This document shows positions 16,726-25,775 of a DNA stretch of 64,000 bases, in pieces. The first letter of the stretch is position 1, and the number at the start of each line of letters is the position of its first letter. This stretch comes from CAYVBJ01 sp964449075. GTDB lineage: Bacteria > Bacteroidota > Rhodothermia > Balneolales > Balneolaceae. The position numbers and the translations under genes are program-made. The stretch spans positions 18,633 through 82,632 of the forward strand of contig CAYVBJ010000012.1 of the NCBI GenBank assembly GCA_964449075.1. Reading direction: 5' to 3'. A model generated the notes under the pieces. The model did not search any database. It saw only the letters and a program-made list of their open reading frames with translations, and was not told where the DNA came from.

Positions 16726-17981
16726 AACGGCGTTTGTTGTTGTCAATATTATTTTTGTTGCTGCTATCCGTCGATTGGATAGCGGCACAAAGCACATACG
16801 ACCAAAGGCGTGCTGAAATAATAGAGCGCCAACAGAATGCCCGCCAGCAGATTCAAACCTTAAACAGCCAGATTCGGGAGTACAACGAAAGGCTCTCATA
16901 CGCAAGCGAACGGTTTGATCAGCAGTACAAACAATACAGGGAACTGACCCGGTTGATTGTTCTTCAGCAGCAGAAGCTGAACTCTATGAGAGAAGAGCAG
17001 CGTCAGATTACGAGAGAAATCAACCTTATTGAAGAGAACATTGAAGAACTCAGACTGCGACTCTCCGATTTGATTGAGCAGTATAAAGAGACTCTGACCT
17101 ATATTTATAAATATGGCCGTACAACGGAACTTGCACTGCTGCTTACATCTTCATCAATGAACCAGTTGCTGGTAAGGTCTTTTTACCTGTCAAAGTTTGA
17201 TGATTACAGGCAGGCCCAGGCAAACGAAATTAAATCTGCCCAGGCGGAACTTGAAAACACCAGGAAAGATCTTAAACTGACACAAGAGCGTAACCGGCAA
17301 GCTGTTGAATCGATACAGGTTGAAATGGAGAACCTGGCTGAAAAAGAGAAGCAGCAAAAGAGAAATATTGAATTGCTGCGCAGAGACAGGAACAATATCC
17401 GAAACCAGCTCTCTATCGTTGAACAGCAGGCAGAAGAGCTGAATAGTACATTGAATAAGCTTATTGAAGAAGAAGACAGAATACGGAAAGCGGCCGGAAC
17501 TGGAAGCGTTGGTTCTGTAAGAACACGTGCAGTTGTTAATGAAAGCGAACTGGCGGCTTTTGAAGCAGAATTTTCAAGTAAGAAAGGATCACTTCCATGG
17601 CCTGTTGAGAACGGAACGGTTACGGAGCGCTTCGGGATCCGGACACACCCTGTTTTTGCTACAAAGACGAATAATCCCGGAATTGATATTGCAGTACCCT
17701 CAAGATCTTCCGTCCAAATTGTAAGCGACGGGTATGTATACGGAATTGAACCTCTGAAAGGCTATGGCACAGTTGTTTTTATTAATCACGGAAACTATAA
17801 TACAGCCTACGGGAATTTAAGCGAAGTGTTTGTAAGAAAGAACCAGGTGCTGAAACAGGGAGATGTTATAGGTCTTTCCGGCGCTGAAAACTCAATCAAG
17901 GGTGAAGTTCTGTTTTTTCTAATCAGGGAAGGGCGCGAAAATGTTGATCCGGTTCAATGGCTGGAAAATTCTGTTCCCTAA
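16722..17981 (+). CDS. EnvC-like murein hydrolase activator, degenerate M23 (LytM) domain
   Basis: A 419-residue periplasmic protein. Signal peptide about 1-22; then a long coiled coil, roughly residues 25-250, rich in Gln, Glu and Arg; then a C-terminal M23-family domain (about 300-419) beginning WPVENGTVTERFGIRTHPVF. Zinc ligands of active M23 peptidases are partly lost: the position of the first His is Asn (NNPGIDIAV), the HxH pair has become GNL, and LHF has become LFF. This is the pattern of EnvC and NlpD, which do not cleave peptidoglycan but activate amidases at division sites. The product is therefore more likely an activator than an enzyme. It overlaps the DUF4292 gene by 4 bases, and hemF follows closely. 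Confidence 0.88.
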   Translation: MKRRLLLSILFLLLLSVDWIAAQSTYDQRRAEIIERQQNARQQIQTLNSQIREYNERLSYASERFDQQYKQYRELTRLIVLQQQKLNSMREEQRQITREINLIEENIEELRLRLSDLIEQYKETLTYIYKYGRTTELALLLTSSSMNQLLVRSFYLSKFDDYRQAQANEIKSAQAELENTRKDLKLTQERNRQAVESIQVEMENLAEKEKQQKRNIELLRRDRNNIRNQLSIVEQQAEELNSTLNKLIEEEDRIRKAAGTGSVGSVRTRAVVNESELAAFEAEFSSKKGSLPWPVENGTVTERFGIRTHPVFATKTNNPGIDIAVPSRSSVQIVSDGYVYGIEPLKGYGTVVFINHGNYNTAYGNLSEVFVRKNQVLKQGDVIGLSGAENSIKGEVLFFLIREGRENVDPVQWLENSVP

Positions 17982-17997
17982 TCTATGTATGTCATCT

Positions 17998-18933
17998 ATG
18001 AAATCTAATACGCACGGCAGCCGGAAAGACCGGTTTTCTGAATATATTTTCGATTTACAGAACCAGATATGCAGTGAATTGGAAAAAGCCGATGGAGAAG
18101 CTTCTTTCCGTGAAGATAACTGGGATCGTGATGGCGGAGGCGGAGGAGTAACACGGGTTATTGAGAAAGGCAAGGTGTTTGAAAAGGGGGGAGTAAACGT
18201 ATCGGCTGTTTATGGAGAACTCCCTGTGCCCGTTAAAAAACATTTTGATGTCGATTACGGATGGTTCTGGGCAGGAGGAATTTCACTTGTCATTCATCCG
18301 TTGAGCCCGCTTGTTCCAACTGTCCATGCAAATTTCAGGTACTTTGAACTTTATGAAAATGAAAACCGGATTGAGCCTGCAGATGCCTGGTTTGGCGGAG
18401 GCATTGATTTAACCCCCTATTACCTGTTCGAAGATGATATTATTCACTTTCATAAAACCCTGAAAAATGTCTGTGACCGGCACAATGAAAACTACTATTC
18501 TCTTTTTAAAAAGCAGTGCGACGAATATTTTTACAATGCTCACAGGGATGAAGCCAGGGGGGTGGGGGGACTCTTTTTTGACTACCTGCGAAACGGGGTG
18601 CACAATACGTCTATTGAAGAATGGTATCAATTTGTAACAGACTGCGGGACAATTTTTACTGACAGTTATCTCCCGGTTGTGAACCGCAGGAAGACACTAA
18701 ACTGGGATGAATCACAGCGCTACTGGCAGGAAATCAGGCGCGGGCGATACGTTGAGTTTAACCTTATTCATGACCGCGGTACCCTGTTTGGTTTAAAAAC
18801 AAAAGGCAGGATTGAATCAATTTTTATGAGTTTGCCGCCAAGGGTTCGCTGGGATTATGATTATTTACCTCAGCCTGGAAGTGAAGAGGCCAGACTGTTA
18901 AACGTCATGAAAAATCCCCGGGAATGGATTTAG
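17998..18933 (+). CDS. hemF: Oxygen-dependent coproporphyrinogen III oxidase
   Basis: HemF converts coproporphyrinogen III to protoporphyrinogen IX with molecular oxygen, in heme synthesis. The product, about 311 residues, has the family signatures GGISLVIHPLSPLVPTVHAN, WFGGGIDLTPYY, RGRYVEFNLIHDRGTLFG and MSLPPRVRWDYDYLPQPGSE near the C-terminus. The reading frame opens back at 17941, inside the EnvC gene, but the homologous region starts after KSNTHGSRKDRF. The ATG at 17998 (or at 17989, three residues longer) is the likely start, 7 to 16 bases after the EnvC stop. The association with an envelope operon is probably incidental. Its presence means oxygen is available for heme synthesis in at least some conditions. 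Confidence 0.95.
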   Translation: MKSNTHGSRKDRFSEYIFDLQNQICSELEKADGEASFREDNWDRDGGGGGVTRVIEKGKVFEKGGVNVSAVYGELPVPVKKHFDVDYGWFWAGGISLVIHPLSPLVPTVHANFRYFELYENENRIEPADAWFGGGIDLTPYYLFEDDIIHFHKTLKNVCDRHNENYYSLFKKQCDEYFYNAHRDEARGVGGLFFDYLRNGVHNTSIEEWYQFVTDCGTIFTDSYLPVVNRRKTLNWDESQRYWQEIRRGRYVEFNLIHDRGTLFGLKTKGRIESIFMSLPPRVRWDYDYLPQPGSEEARLLNVMKNPREWI

Positions 18934-19068
18934 CAGAACGGATGCATGTACAGATTCAGAATTCACTTTGGAATGTAATATATTGATTGCTATATGAACG
19001 AATTGAGTGACTACTGCATTTTTATTGAATGAACAAAAACTAACAAATAAGCAAAGGAACTAATCATT

Positions 19069-19500
19069 ATGAAACGAACAGCAAGAGCAACCTGGAAAGG
19101 ATCCGGAATGGAAGGATCAGGTACACTGGACACCCAAAGCGGGGTGTTAAAGAAACATCCTTATTCTGTAAAAACACGTTTTGAAAATGAAGATGGAAAA
19201 ATGGGCACAAATCCCGAAGAGCTGATTGCTGCAGCCCATGCCGGATGTTTTGCAATGGCTTTGAGTGTTGAGCTTGGAAAAGAAGGATTTACACCTGAGT
19301 CACTTAATGCAGAGGCGGTTTTGTCTCTTGATAAGGTTGATGAAGGTTGGTCAATAACCAAAATAGTACTGAACCTGGATGCACAAGTGCCGGAAATTTC
19401 AGAAGAGCAGTTTCACGATATAGCAAACGGAGCTAAAAAAGGCTGCCCGGTTTCAAAAGTTTTAAATTGTGAAATAGAACTTAATTATACCTTGAATTAG
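19069..19500 (+). CDS. OsmC-family peroxiredoxin
   Basis: A 143-residue cytoplasmic thiol peroxidase of the OsmC/Ohr superfamily. The two redox cysteines are present: Cys60 in AAHAGCFAMAL and Cys126 in KKGCPVSKVL. Tyr/Thr positions and the motif GTNPEELIAAAHAGC are as in the OsmC subgroup, which reduces organic hydroperoxides and hydrogen peroxide. Length is normal. AAAGGAA lies about 10 bases upstream of the ATG and could be a ribosome binding site. It stands apart from its neighbours by 135 bases on the left. Confidence 0.92.
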   Translation: MKRTARATWKGSGMEGSGTLDTQSGVLKKHPYSVKTRFENEDGKMGTNPEELIAAAHAGCFAMALSVELGKEGFTPESLNAEAVLSLDKVDEGWSITKIVLNLDAQVPEISEEQFHDIANGAKKGCPVSKVLNCEIELNYTLN

Positions 19501-19545
19501 GAATCTTCATTAAATGTCATGAAGATTTGATCAACACCTGTTTTT

Positions 19546-19941
19546 ATGCAATGGTATCTGCCTATTACGGTGCTTCCCGGAATTGCATTGATTATTCTTT
19601 CAACTACAAATCTTTGGGTAAGCTTGTCTGAAGAGATTGAACGTCTCGAAAGCATCTACAAGGATGAAATGAAAGGGATTATCAACAGGAAAATAAGGCA
19701 GTTATCATTGCTTAATATTGCAATGATGCTGGAGTATTTATCAGCCCTGCTTATGGTATTTGCGGGAATGGTAAGTGGCTGGATTCAGATACTTGCCAGT
19801 GAAAACACTGCTGAGAAGTGGACGATCTGGCTAACCATTGTAAGCGTGGTAGCACTTAGTATCGCGCTGGTTCTGCTTGTTAACTACTCAATAAAAGCTC
19901 TGGCAATTCGAAGGGAACAGTTTGAAGTCGCTTGTAAATAG
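19546..19941 (+). CDS. DUF2721 membrane protein
   Basis: A 131-residue inner-membrane protein. Three hydrophobic segments (about 6-24, 58-80 and 94-116), with a charged loop after the first (EEIERLESIYKDEMKGIINR). This layout and the sequence match DUF2721, a small family of unknown function found in many bacteria. It follows the OsmC gene by 45 bases and may share its transcript. Confidence 0.75.
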   Translation: MQWYLPITVLPGIALIILSTTNLWVSLSEEIERLESIYKDEMKGIINRKIRQLSLLNIAMMLEYLSALLMVFAGMVSGWIQILASENTAEKWTIWLTIVSVVALSIALVLLVNYSIKALAIRREQFEVACK

Positions 19942-19957
19942 CAAAACAGGAACGCGG

Positions 19958-19995
19958 AAGAGAAGAAATTTTCTATATAAAAAATTAATTCTCTT
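19958..19995. terminator. Candidate bidirectional terminator
   Basis: AAGAGAA (19958-19964) and TTCTCTT (19989-19995) form a 7-bp stem around a 24-base AT-rich loop, between the convergent DUF2721 and secG genes; the right arm lies in the end of secG. AT-rich, so weak. Confidence 0.28.
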
Positions 19996-20347
19996 CTTCC
20001 TCTTCATTTTCATTTTGAGGAATAGCAGGTGTGGTCTCAGACGGAAGATTGAAATCTTGCTCAACAGGCTCTGGTAGTCCTGATTGCTGAACTGCACTTG
20101 ATGCCTGTTCTCCTTTATCAATTGCAAAGTTTGCAAGCACACAAAGTACAAGTAATGCACCAGCCAGAATTGAAGTTGTTTTGGAAAGAAGATCAGCAGT
20201 TCTTCGCGCACCCATGGCTGAACCGCCCGCCATGCCGGCTGCAAGTCCACCAGACAATCCCTCGCGCTGACCAGGCTGTAGTAATATCACTAAAATCAAA
20301 AGAATTGAGATTAGAACGATAAGAGAAATAATAATTCCGTATAACAT
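19985..20347 (-). CDS. secG: Preprotein translocase subunit SecG
   Basis: SecG is the small non-essential subunit of the SecYEG translocon. The 120-residue protein has two membrane helices (about 3-23 and 56-76) joined by the typical loop LLQPGQREGLSGGLAAG and GGSAMGARRTADLLSKTT. The C-terminal 40 residues are acidic and hydrophilic and end in a Glu run (NENEEEEEN), more acidic than the E. coli form, which is common in halophilic lineages. ATG start. It is transcribed divergently from the MscS gene. Confidence 0.95.
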   Translation of the reverse strand: MLYGIIISLIVLISILLILVILLQPGQREGLSGGLAAGMAGGSAMGARRTADLLSKTTSILAGALLVLCVLANFAIDKGEQASSAVQQSGLPEPVEQDFNLPSETTPAIPQNENEEEEEN

Positions 20348-20472
20348 GCTGTTTTCTGATTGTTTTTTTCAAGAACTTTAAAAATATCCAAATTTTGATC
20401 CTAAACCAAGTATCGATTTATGGTTTATTTTAAATAACGACCAAAATGTACAAATATTTAGTTAAATGACTG

Positions 20473-21417
20473 ATGTTTAAAATTACCCAGCTCCAGGAGG
20501 AGTATCAGAAACTACTGCTTGAGTCTCCTGCATACTACACTCAAATTATTGAGTCTGTAATCATTATTGCAGTCATATTGTTAATAAGATGGGTTGTGTT
20601 ACGTATTGTAAGCAAACGTGTTGACGATCCCGGTTCCCGTTATGCGTGGCGGAAAAATATTGGTTATGCAGTTACTTTTATCGGATTTTTGCTGGTTGGA
20701 CGTGTTTGGTTTGAGGGCATGGGATCACTTGCTACATTTCTGGGCCTGCTGTCGGCCGGTTTGGCAATAGCACTCAGAGACCCTGTAGTTGATATGGCAG
20801 CCTGGATTTTTATCATGTGGCGCAAGCCATTTGATGTTGGCGACCGGGTTGAGGTAGGAACGATTAAGGGAGATGTAATTGATGTGAGACTTTTTAAATT
20901 TTCAGTCCTTGAAATCGGCAACTGGGTTCATGCAGATCAAAGCACAGGACGCGTTATCCATATCCCGAATCATCTTATATTCCGGGATTCAATAGCCAAT
21001 TATACAAGTGATTTTGACTTTATCTGGCATGAGATTGAAGTTGTTGTCACTTTTGAAAGCAACTGGCGCAAATCGAAAGAACTTCTTGAGCAAATATGCA
21101 ATGATCATCTGGAAGATTTTGTAAAAGATGCCGAAGAGCAAGTTCGAAGGGCATCCAGATCATACCTGATCCGGTATAATTATCTGACACCGATTGTCTA
21201 TACCGAAGTTGTCGGGATAGGTGTTAAACTTACCCTGAGATACCTGTCGCATGCGAGAAAAAGAAGAAGCACATCTCAGACTTTATGGGAGGATATTCTT
21301 GATACCTTTGCAAAACATGAAGATATCGACTTTGCTTACGATACAATCCGTATCTATCAAAACCAGATTGAGGGTAAAGAAAAGTTAAAGCCGGATAGTG
21401 GCCCGAAGAATACGTAA
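20473..21417 (+). CDS. Small-conductance mechanosensitive channel (MscS family)
   Basis: A 314-residue inner-membrane channel that relieves turgor on hypo-osmotic shock. Membrane helices near 22-42, 57-77 and a pore-lining TM3 near 82-105 containing the Gly/Ala pattern GLLSAGLAIALRDPVVDMAA. The beta domain follows with KPFDVGDRVEVG and VHIPNHLIFRD-like segments. The C-terminal cytoplasmic cage has FESNWRKSKELLEQI. Length near that of the E. coli MscS. It converges with the pcs-like gene, with 2 bases between the stops. Confidence 0.93.
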   Translation: MFKITQLQEEYQKLLLESPAYYTQIIESVIIIAVILLIRWVVLRIVSKRVDDPGSRYAWRKNIGYAVTFIGFLLVGRVWFEGMGSLATFLGLLSAGLAIALRDPVVDMAAWIFIMWRKPFDVGDRVEVGTIKGDVIDVRLFKFSVLEIGNWVHADQSTGRVIHIPNHLIFRDSIANYTSDFDFIWHEIEVVVTFESNWRKSKELLEQICNDHLEDFVKDAEEQVRRASRSYLIRYNYLTPIVYTEVVGIGVKLTLRYLSHARKRRSTSQTLWEDILDTFAKHEDIDFAYDTIRIYQNQIEGKEKLKPDSGPKNT

Positions 21418-21419
21418 TA

Positions 21420-22100
21420 TCAGCTCTTCAATTTGCTTTTTTGTAAGTAGAATGACAACCCGGTATAATAAAAAGGATAATAGAGTGAACCATACGATAT
21501 CCACAATGGTGTGTTATCAAGCCAGATAAGCATTGCAATGATCATTGCCGAATATGGTATGGAAAGCAAGAGGGTCGTTTTCTTCATTACCGGGGTGCGA
21601 CTCGGGTAGATAAGTTTTACAGGTGCAAGAACCAGTAAGGCAAAGAGCAGAAGAATAGAAGATGAAACCCAGGTCCCGGTATCAAATACATAGAGATATA
21701 AAATTAAAAGATTCCAGTAAGAGGGGAATCCGCGGAAAAAGTTATCCTCTGTTTTAGCTTGGGAATGACTAAATCCGAAAAGACTCACTAAAACCACGAT
21801 CGAACAGATGATAAATGGTATATTTAAAAAAACATAGCCCCATACCATAGGAATGAATACCCAGGTAAGATAATCGACAAGATTATCAAGCAGTGCACCG
21901 TCAATATGGGGTGTGTGCCGGGTAACATTTGCCTTTCTTGCAAGCGTACCATCGATTGAATCTATAGCCGCAGCAAGTGCCAGCAGCCAGAGAGAATAGG
22001 CCGCCTCTCCCTTAAATATCATAAGCATTGCCCATAAGCCGAGAATAACACCGGAAGCAGTAAGCAGGTGAACCGATAAGGCAAAGAGTTTATGTTTCAT
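21420..22100 (-). CDS. Phosphatidylcholine synthase-like CDP-alcohol phosphatidyltransferase
   Basis: A 226-residue integral membrane enzyme. Residues 45-80 hold the CDP-alcohol phosphotransferase signature: DSIDGTLARKANV, then, after a longer spacer than usual, DGALLDNLVDYLTWVF. The stretched spacing between AR and GxxxDxxxD, and the later segment FFRGFPSYWNLLILYLYVF, are characteristic of phosphatidylcholine synthase (Pcs), which makes phosphatidylcholine from CDP-diacylglycerol and free choline. About six to eight hydrophobic segments are visible. A conventional PgsA-like enzyme is encoded elsewhere in the window (38576), which fits two different substrates. Substrate specificity is inferred; a phosphatidylserine synthase-type activity is the main alternative. 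Confidence 0.8.
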   Translation of the reverse strand: MKHKLFALSVHLLTASGVILGLWAMLMIFKGEAAYSLWLLALAAAIDSIDGTLARKANVTRHTPHIDGALLDNLVDYLTWVFIPMVWGYVFLNIPFIICSIVVLVSLFGFSHSQAKTEDNFFRGFPSYWNLLILYLYVFDTGTWVSSSILLLFALLVLAPVKLIYPSRTPVMKKTTLLLSIPYSAMIIAMLIWLDNTPLWISYGSLYYPFYYTGLSFYLQKSKLKS

Positions 22101-22150
22101 AGTGCAGTTATCTGCCGGAGCCTCCCGGATTTAACTGAATAGCGGTGAAA

Positions 22151-23353
22151 TTATTGAGTCGGTATGAGAGTGGCACTGATAACTTCATTTTGCCTCGTTC
22201 TGATATTTTGCATCATTTTATCGGAGGGTTCAGCATCGAGCTGAATTGTACAGCAAGCCGTTTTTTTACCCTCAAAGATAACGTTTTCCAGTTCCTGTGC
22301 ATTGATGTCGGCCTCTTTCAGATCATTCATAACATTTGCTATCACTCCCGGTTTATCGAAATGGCGAACCACAAGCTGCCACGGAGCATCAGTGTGTTCA
22401 CACCGGTTGAGCCAGTTTCTGACCTTTCCCGTTTCAACATAACCGCGTACAATATCTACAGCGTCAGCAGCAACTGCCAGTTGAGCCTGTTGTGTGCTTG
22501 CACCGATATGATGCGTGATATATACATTACTCAAACCCTGAAAACGGCTTACAAATGACCCATGTTTATATTCCGGTTCTTCACTGAATACATCAAGCCC
22601 GGCCTTGATACGGCCAGAACTGAGTTCATCAAAAAGTGCATTTTCATCTACAACGCCCGCACGGGCAGTGTTGATGAAATGAGCCCCCTCTTTAAGATTG
22701 CTCAGAACTCTTTTAGATATGATTTTTTCGGTATCCGGTGTCATGGCCAGGTGAACTGTCAGAATATCGCATTCGGAAGCTGCTTTTTCGACACTTTCTG
22801 CATACACGATGCCCATCTCATTTGCCAGGGCCGGGGTCAGTGAGCGAGACCAGGCCACTACAGGCATCCCAAATGCTTTTGCCCGTTTGATCACCTCTTT
22901 GCCGATTTGACCGGTTCCAATCACTCCGAGTGTCTTTCCAAAAAGACCTTCCGCTTTGCTGTAAATTGCTTTGTTCCAATTTCCCTCCCGGAAATCGGAG
23001 ACATTATCAGCCAGGTAACGATCAAGAGCCAGAATCAAACCCATTGTCAGTTCCGCTACTGCAATTGAGTTTTGACCCGGACAGTTAGCTACATAAATTC
23101 CCATGCTGCTTGCCGCTTCCATGTCGATATTATTCACACCTGCGCCCGCCCTGATGATCAGGCTGAGCCGGGGACTGCCTTCAATGCACTTTTTGCTTAC
23201 AACTGTTGAGCGAACAATGAGAACCTGAGCATTTTCTAATCCATCATCGAGATCCGATGAAGTAGCCCCGGGATTTGAATCAACCGAAACGCCAAGTAAA
23301 TTTAATTGATCAACGGCTTCCTTCGGGAGTTTATCGGCAATGTATACAGTCAT
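22151..23353 (-). CDS. D-3-phosphoglycerate dehydrogenase (SerA-like) with C-terminal ACT domain
   Basis: A 400-residue NAD-dependent dehydrogenase of the D-2-hydroxyacid family. The Rossmann motif GTGQIG is at 146-151. The catalytic set is present: Arg231 in NTARAGVVDE, Glu in FSEEPE (about 258-259) and His282 in HHIGAST. A regulatory ACT domain occupies about 325-400 (LVVRHFDKPGVIANVMNDL). The first 100 residues carry the substrate half-domain with AGAGVNNIDMEAA. The expected product makes phosphohydroxypyruvate for serine synthesis. No serB or serC is next to it. Another hydroxyacid dehydrogenase role is possible but the ACT domain favours SerA. Confidence 0.9.
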   Translation of the reverse strand: MTVYIADKLPKEAVDQLNLLGVSVDSNPGATSSDLDDGLENAQVLIVRSTVVSKKCIEGSPRLSLIIRAGAGVNNIDMEAASSMGIYVANCPGQNSIAVAELTMGLILALDRYLADNVSDFREGNWNKAIYSKAEGLFGKTLGVIGTGQIGKEVIKRAKAFGMPVVAWSRSLTPALANEMGIVYAESVEKAASECDILTVHLAMTPDTEKIISKRVLSNLKEGAHFINTARAGVVDENALFDELSSGRIKAGLDVFSEEPEYKHGSFVSRFQGLSNVYITHHIGASTQQAQLAVAADAVDIVRGYVETGKVRNWLNRCEHTDAPWQLVVRHFDKPGVIANVMNDLKEADINAQELENVIFEGKKTACCTIQLDAEPSDKMMQNIRTRQNEVISATLIPTQ

Positions 23354-23524
23354 GAAGATACCTCGTTCGATATTTTATTAAATATATCATTTGATTTACC
23401 AGTGCTATTTGTAAGGTAATTAAAGTGATGGATTAGAGGAAACTGAATCATCAATTAAAGAGTTAAATCTCATTAAGCAAATAATTTACCGGTTTGAATC
23501 CGGGTTCGTGAAATCAGATTGTTA

Positions 23525-23532
23525 TATATTTG
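23525..23532 (+). promoter_or_regulatory. Candidate -7 box (TATATTTG)
   Basis: Exact match to TAnnTTTG, 66 bases before the start of the exported endonuclease/phosphatase gene. The -33 element is unclear (TTCG at 23505-23508, spacing short). Confidence 0.35.
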
Positions 23533-23598
23533 AATAAAGGAACTTAAACAGGTCCGTTTCATTCAAAACAACACAGAAATTAAATTCCCCGCTGATTT

Positions 23599-25131
23599 AT
23601 GAGTAAAATATTTTCAATTTTGGTATTGTTGCTGTTATTCAACAGCACCATAACGATTGCACAGCCGTATGAACTCGTAGTATACAATGCTGAAAATCTT
23701 TTCGATGCAGACGGATATTCGGTTTTCAATGATTATAAACCTGTTGATGAAGAGGGAAATAGTCAGTATACGCCGGTCCATGTACTTACAAAGATAGAAA
23801 ATGTTATAGAGGTGATGAGTAAGTACGGTGAGGGAAATGGACCCGAGGTAATTCTGTTTTCAGAAATTGAAAGTGATCACACGCCATTGCCCGGTGGTGA
23901 CATGTATGATCACGCGAGTGTCCTTAACCGCTATAGTGACTTAACCCTTCAGGAGATGCTTACCGATCGCTTTAACAGTGAAATTGCAGACCTTCCCTCT
24001 GAGATATTACTTCTCAAGGGATTTGAAGACCGGGGACTGACAGGTTACGATGTTGCGGTTGGCTATGAGCGTGACGAAGAGTTTATCCCTCAGCACGTTC
24101 AGAAAAATGTCGTTTTTTCCCGGCTTCCGGTTTTACATGAAAAAACAAAATCACACCCAACTCAAAGGGCAAGACCAATTCTTGAAGTTTGGCTTGATGT
24201 TGAGGGTTATGAACTTGTGGTCTTCGCCAATCATTGGAAATCGGGAGCTTCAAGCTCTGAAATGGAAGAGATCAGGCTTCAGAATGCGGAAGTTTTAAAA
24301 GGACGGCTTGATGAATTACGCTCGGAAAATCCGCACCTGGATTTTGTTGTTGGCGGCGACTTTAACAGCGATTACAATCAGTCGTACAGGTATGACTACA
24401 TGAATAGGACAGCAGTTAATGATGTACTGAAATCATCGGGAAATGAACGTAAAGTTCAACAGGGAGATACAGATGCCGTCTACAATTTATGGTATGAGTA
24501 CGACCTGTCGAATCGCGGGTCAGATACCTACCGGGGCAAATGGGGCACACTCATGCAGATCATGATCGGGCCGGGGCTGTATGATTTTCATGGGATACAG
24601 TATGCAGATAATTCTTTTGATGTTGGCAGGTTTCCCGGCATGAATGTGTACGAAAACAGCAATATGCCGAAACGTTGGTACTTTTTTGGTGAGGGCGGCG
24701 GATACTCCGATCATCTGCCGGTCAGTATGGAATTTACAATTACCGGTGAGGATAATCCCGATAAAAAGATCACCCTTGAAAATCCGGGAGTCAATGATGA
24801 TGCAGAGTGGAATCCGATTCCTGTGACTGTATCCATACCCCATAAATCAGAATTGGTGATGCCGGATGAATACAAAAACAGTGAGATCAGAACACCCGGA
24901 TACTTCAGTAATTTATTTTATGTGACCTCGAAAATTACCGATGAAACGGAAGTGCTGGTTAATGGTGAAAACTACGGACTTTATTCCCCTGTTTTTAATG
25001 TGAGAGACCGTTTTTCGGATATTGCCGGAAGCGATGAGGAGGTTACCTTTATAGGGCGTCTTAATATGTTCAGGGGCAACTGGCAGTTTGTTATAGAAGA
25101 TACTTCTTATGTTAATCCGGAATTCCCCTGA
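23599..25131 (+). CDS. Exported endonuclease/exonuclease/phosphatase-family protein
   Basis: A 510-residue secreted protein (signal peptide about 1-21, ending ITIAQ). The EEP fold is recognised from YNAENLFDADG (Asn26 region), FSEIESD (metal-binding Glu), FANHWKSG, GGDFNSDYN (catalytic Asp/Asn) and YSDHLPVSM (catalytic His) near 375-385. Residues beyond about 400 form an additional beta-rich domain. The family includes DNases, sphingomyelinases and inositol phosphatases; the marked nuclease-like opening and the export signal favour an extracellular or periplasmic nuclease or phosphodiesterase. The substrate is not decided by sequence. The gene is monocistronic here. Confidence 0.85.
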   Translation: MSKIFSILVLLLLFNSTITIAQPYELVVYNAENLFDADGYSVFNDYKPVDEEGNSQYTPVHVLTKIENVIEVMSKYGEGNGPEVILFSEIESDHTPLPGGDMYDHASVLNRYSDLTLQEMLTDRFNSEIADLPSEILLLKGFEDRGLTGYDVAVGYERDEEFIPQHVQKNVVFSRLPVLHEKTKSHPTQRARPILEVWLDVEGYELVVFANHWKSGASSSEMEEIRLQNAEVLKGRLDELRSENPHLDFVVGGDFNSDYNQSYRYDYMNRTAVNDVLKSSGNERKVQQGDTDAVYNLWYEYDLSNRGSDTYRGKWGTLMQIMIGPGLYDFHGIQYADNSFDVGRFPGMNVYENSNMPKRWYFFGEGGGYSDHLPVSMEFTITGEDNPDKKITLENPGVNDDAEWNPIPVTVSIPHKSELVMPDEYKNSEIRTPGYFSNLFYVTSKITDETEVLVNGENYGLYSPVFNVRDRFSDIAGSDEEVTFIGRLNMFRGNWQFVIEDTSYVNPEFP

Positions 25132-25223
25132 CTTCTCTCTTCTAAAGGTTTGCTCTTTATAAAGATTTCAGAAAATGCGGGGGTACCTTAATCAGGCACT
25201 GTTCTATCATTATTAAAATGAAA

Positions 25224-25775
25224 CTACGTTAATATCAAGTTGCCGAATAGAACCAATTCTGCAATTCGCTGTATAAAACCGCGGATTGATTTCAAAAATG
25301 GAAGTGAAATACCAGTTGCAGCTATAAGAAGGATGTATGCTGAAGTCAGATAAAAGGGCTCAAGTAAAAGCGAGTTTTTTGACAGAATGATAAGTGAGGC
25401 TGCACCTCCAAGGTATTGAACTGCGCCTCCTGCATTATGAATTTGCTGACGCATGCTTCCCCACATCGGTGATCCGGGATCTGCCGGGGAAAAAGCGGCA
25501 ATGAGATAGCCGGTGCCAACTGATCCGGCGAGAAGCGCGTAAGGTGTAAATCTATTTTCTGTAATCCAGGTTATCAGCGCAATGGCAATTAAACCGACAG
25601 CGGTTGGCAGAAAAACTCCATAATTAACTTTCAACTTATGGGGTGCATCCATTTGACCAAGCTCACTGATGGTGTGCCGTATATGTGAATAACCAGAGGT
25701 CTTTTTCCCAAAATAGTAAACTGAAATGATCAGACCTGTAAAAATGAACAGCGAAAAAGATGAAGATAACCACAT
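25224..25775 (-). CDS. DUF998 membrane protein
   Basis: A 183-residue polytopic membrane protein. About six hydrophobic segments. Features shared with DUF998 are the segment HTISELGQMDAPH near 34-46 after the first helix, FSPADPGSPMWGSMRQQIHN near 95-114 and the Gly-rich helix that follows. The family's function is unknown; some members sit near lipid or transport genes. ATG start. It stands between the endonuclease gene (converging) and the palindrome-free AT-rich region to the right. Confidence 0.75.
   Translation of the reverse strand: MWLSSSFSLFIFTGLIISVYYFGKKTSGYSHIRHTISELGQMDAPHKLKVNYGVFLPTAVGLIAIALITWITENRFTPYALLAGSVGTGYLIAAFSPADPGSPMWGSMRQQIHNAGGAVQYLGGAASLIILSKNSLLLEPFYLTSAYILLIAATGISLPFLKSIRGFIQRIAELVLFGNLILT

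Noticed and set aside
17941..17997. Upstream extension of hemF inside the EnvC-like gene
   Set aside because: The extra residues have no hemF similarity and would overlap the previous gene by 41 bases; ATG 17998 (or 17989) is preferred.
23490..23520. Sequence GGTTTGAATCCGGGTTCG resembling a tRNA T-arm
   Set aside because: No acceptor, D or anticodon stems could be fitted around it.
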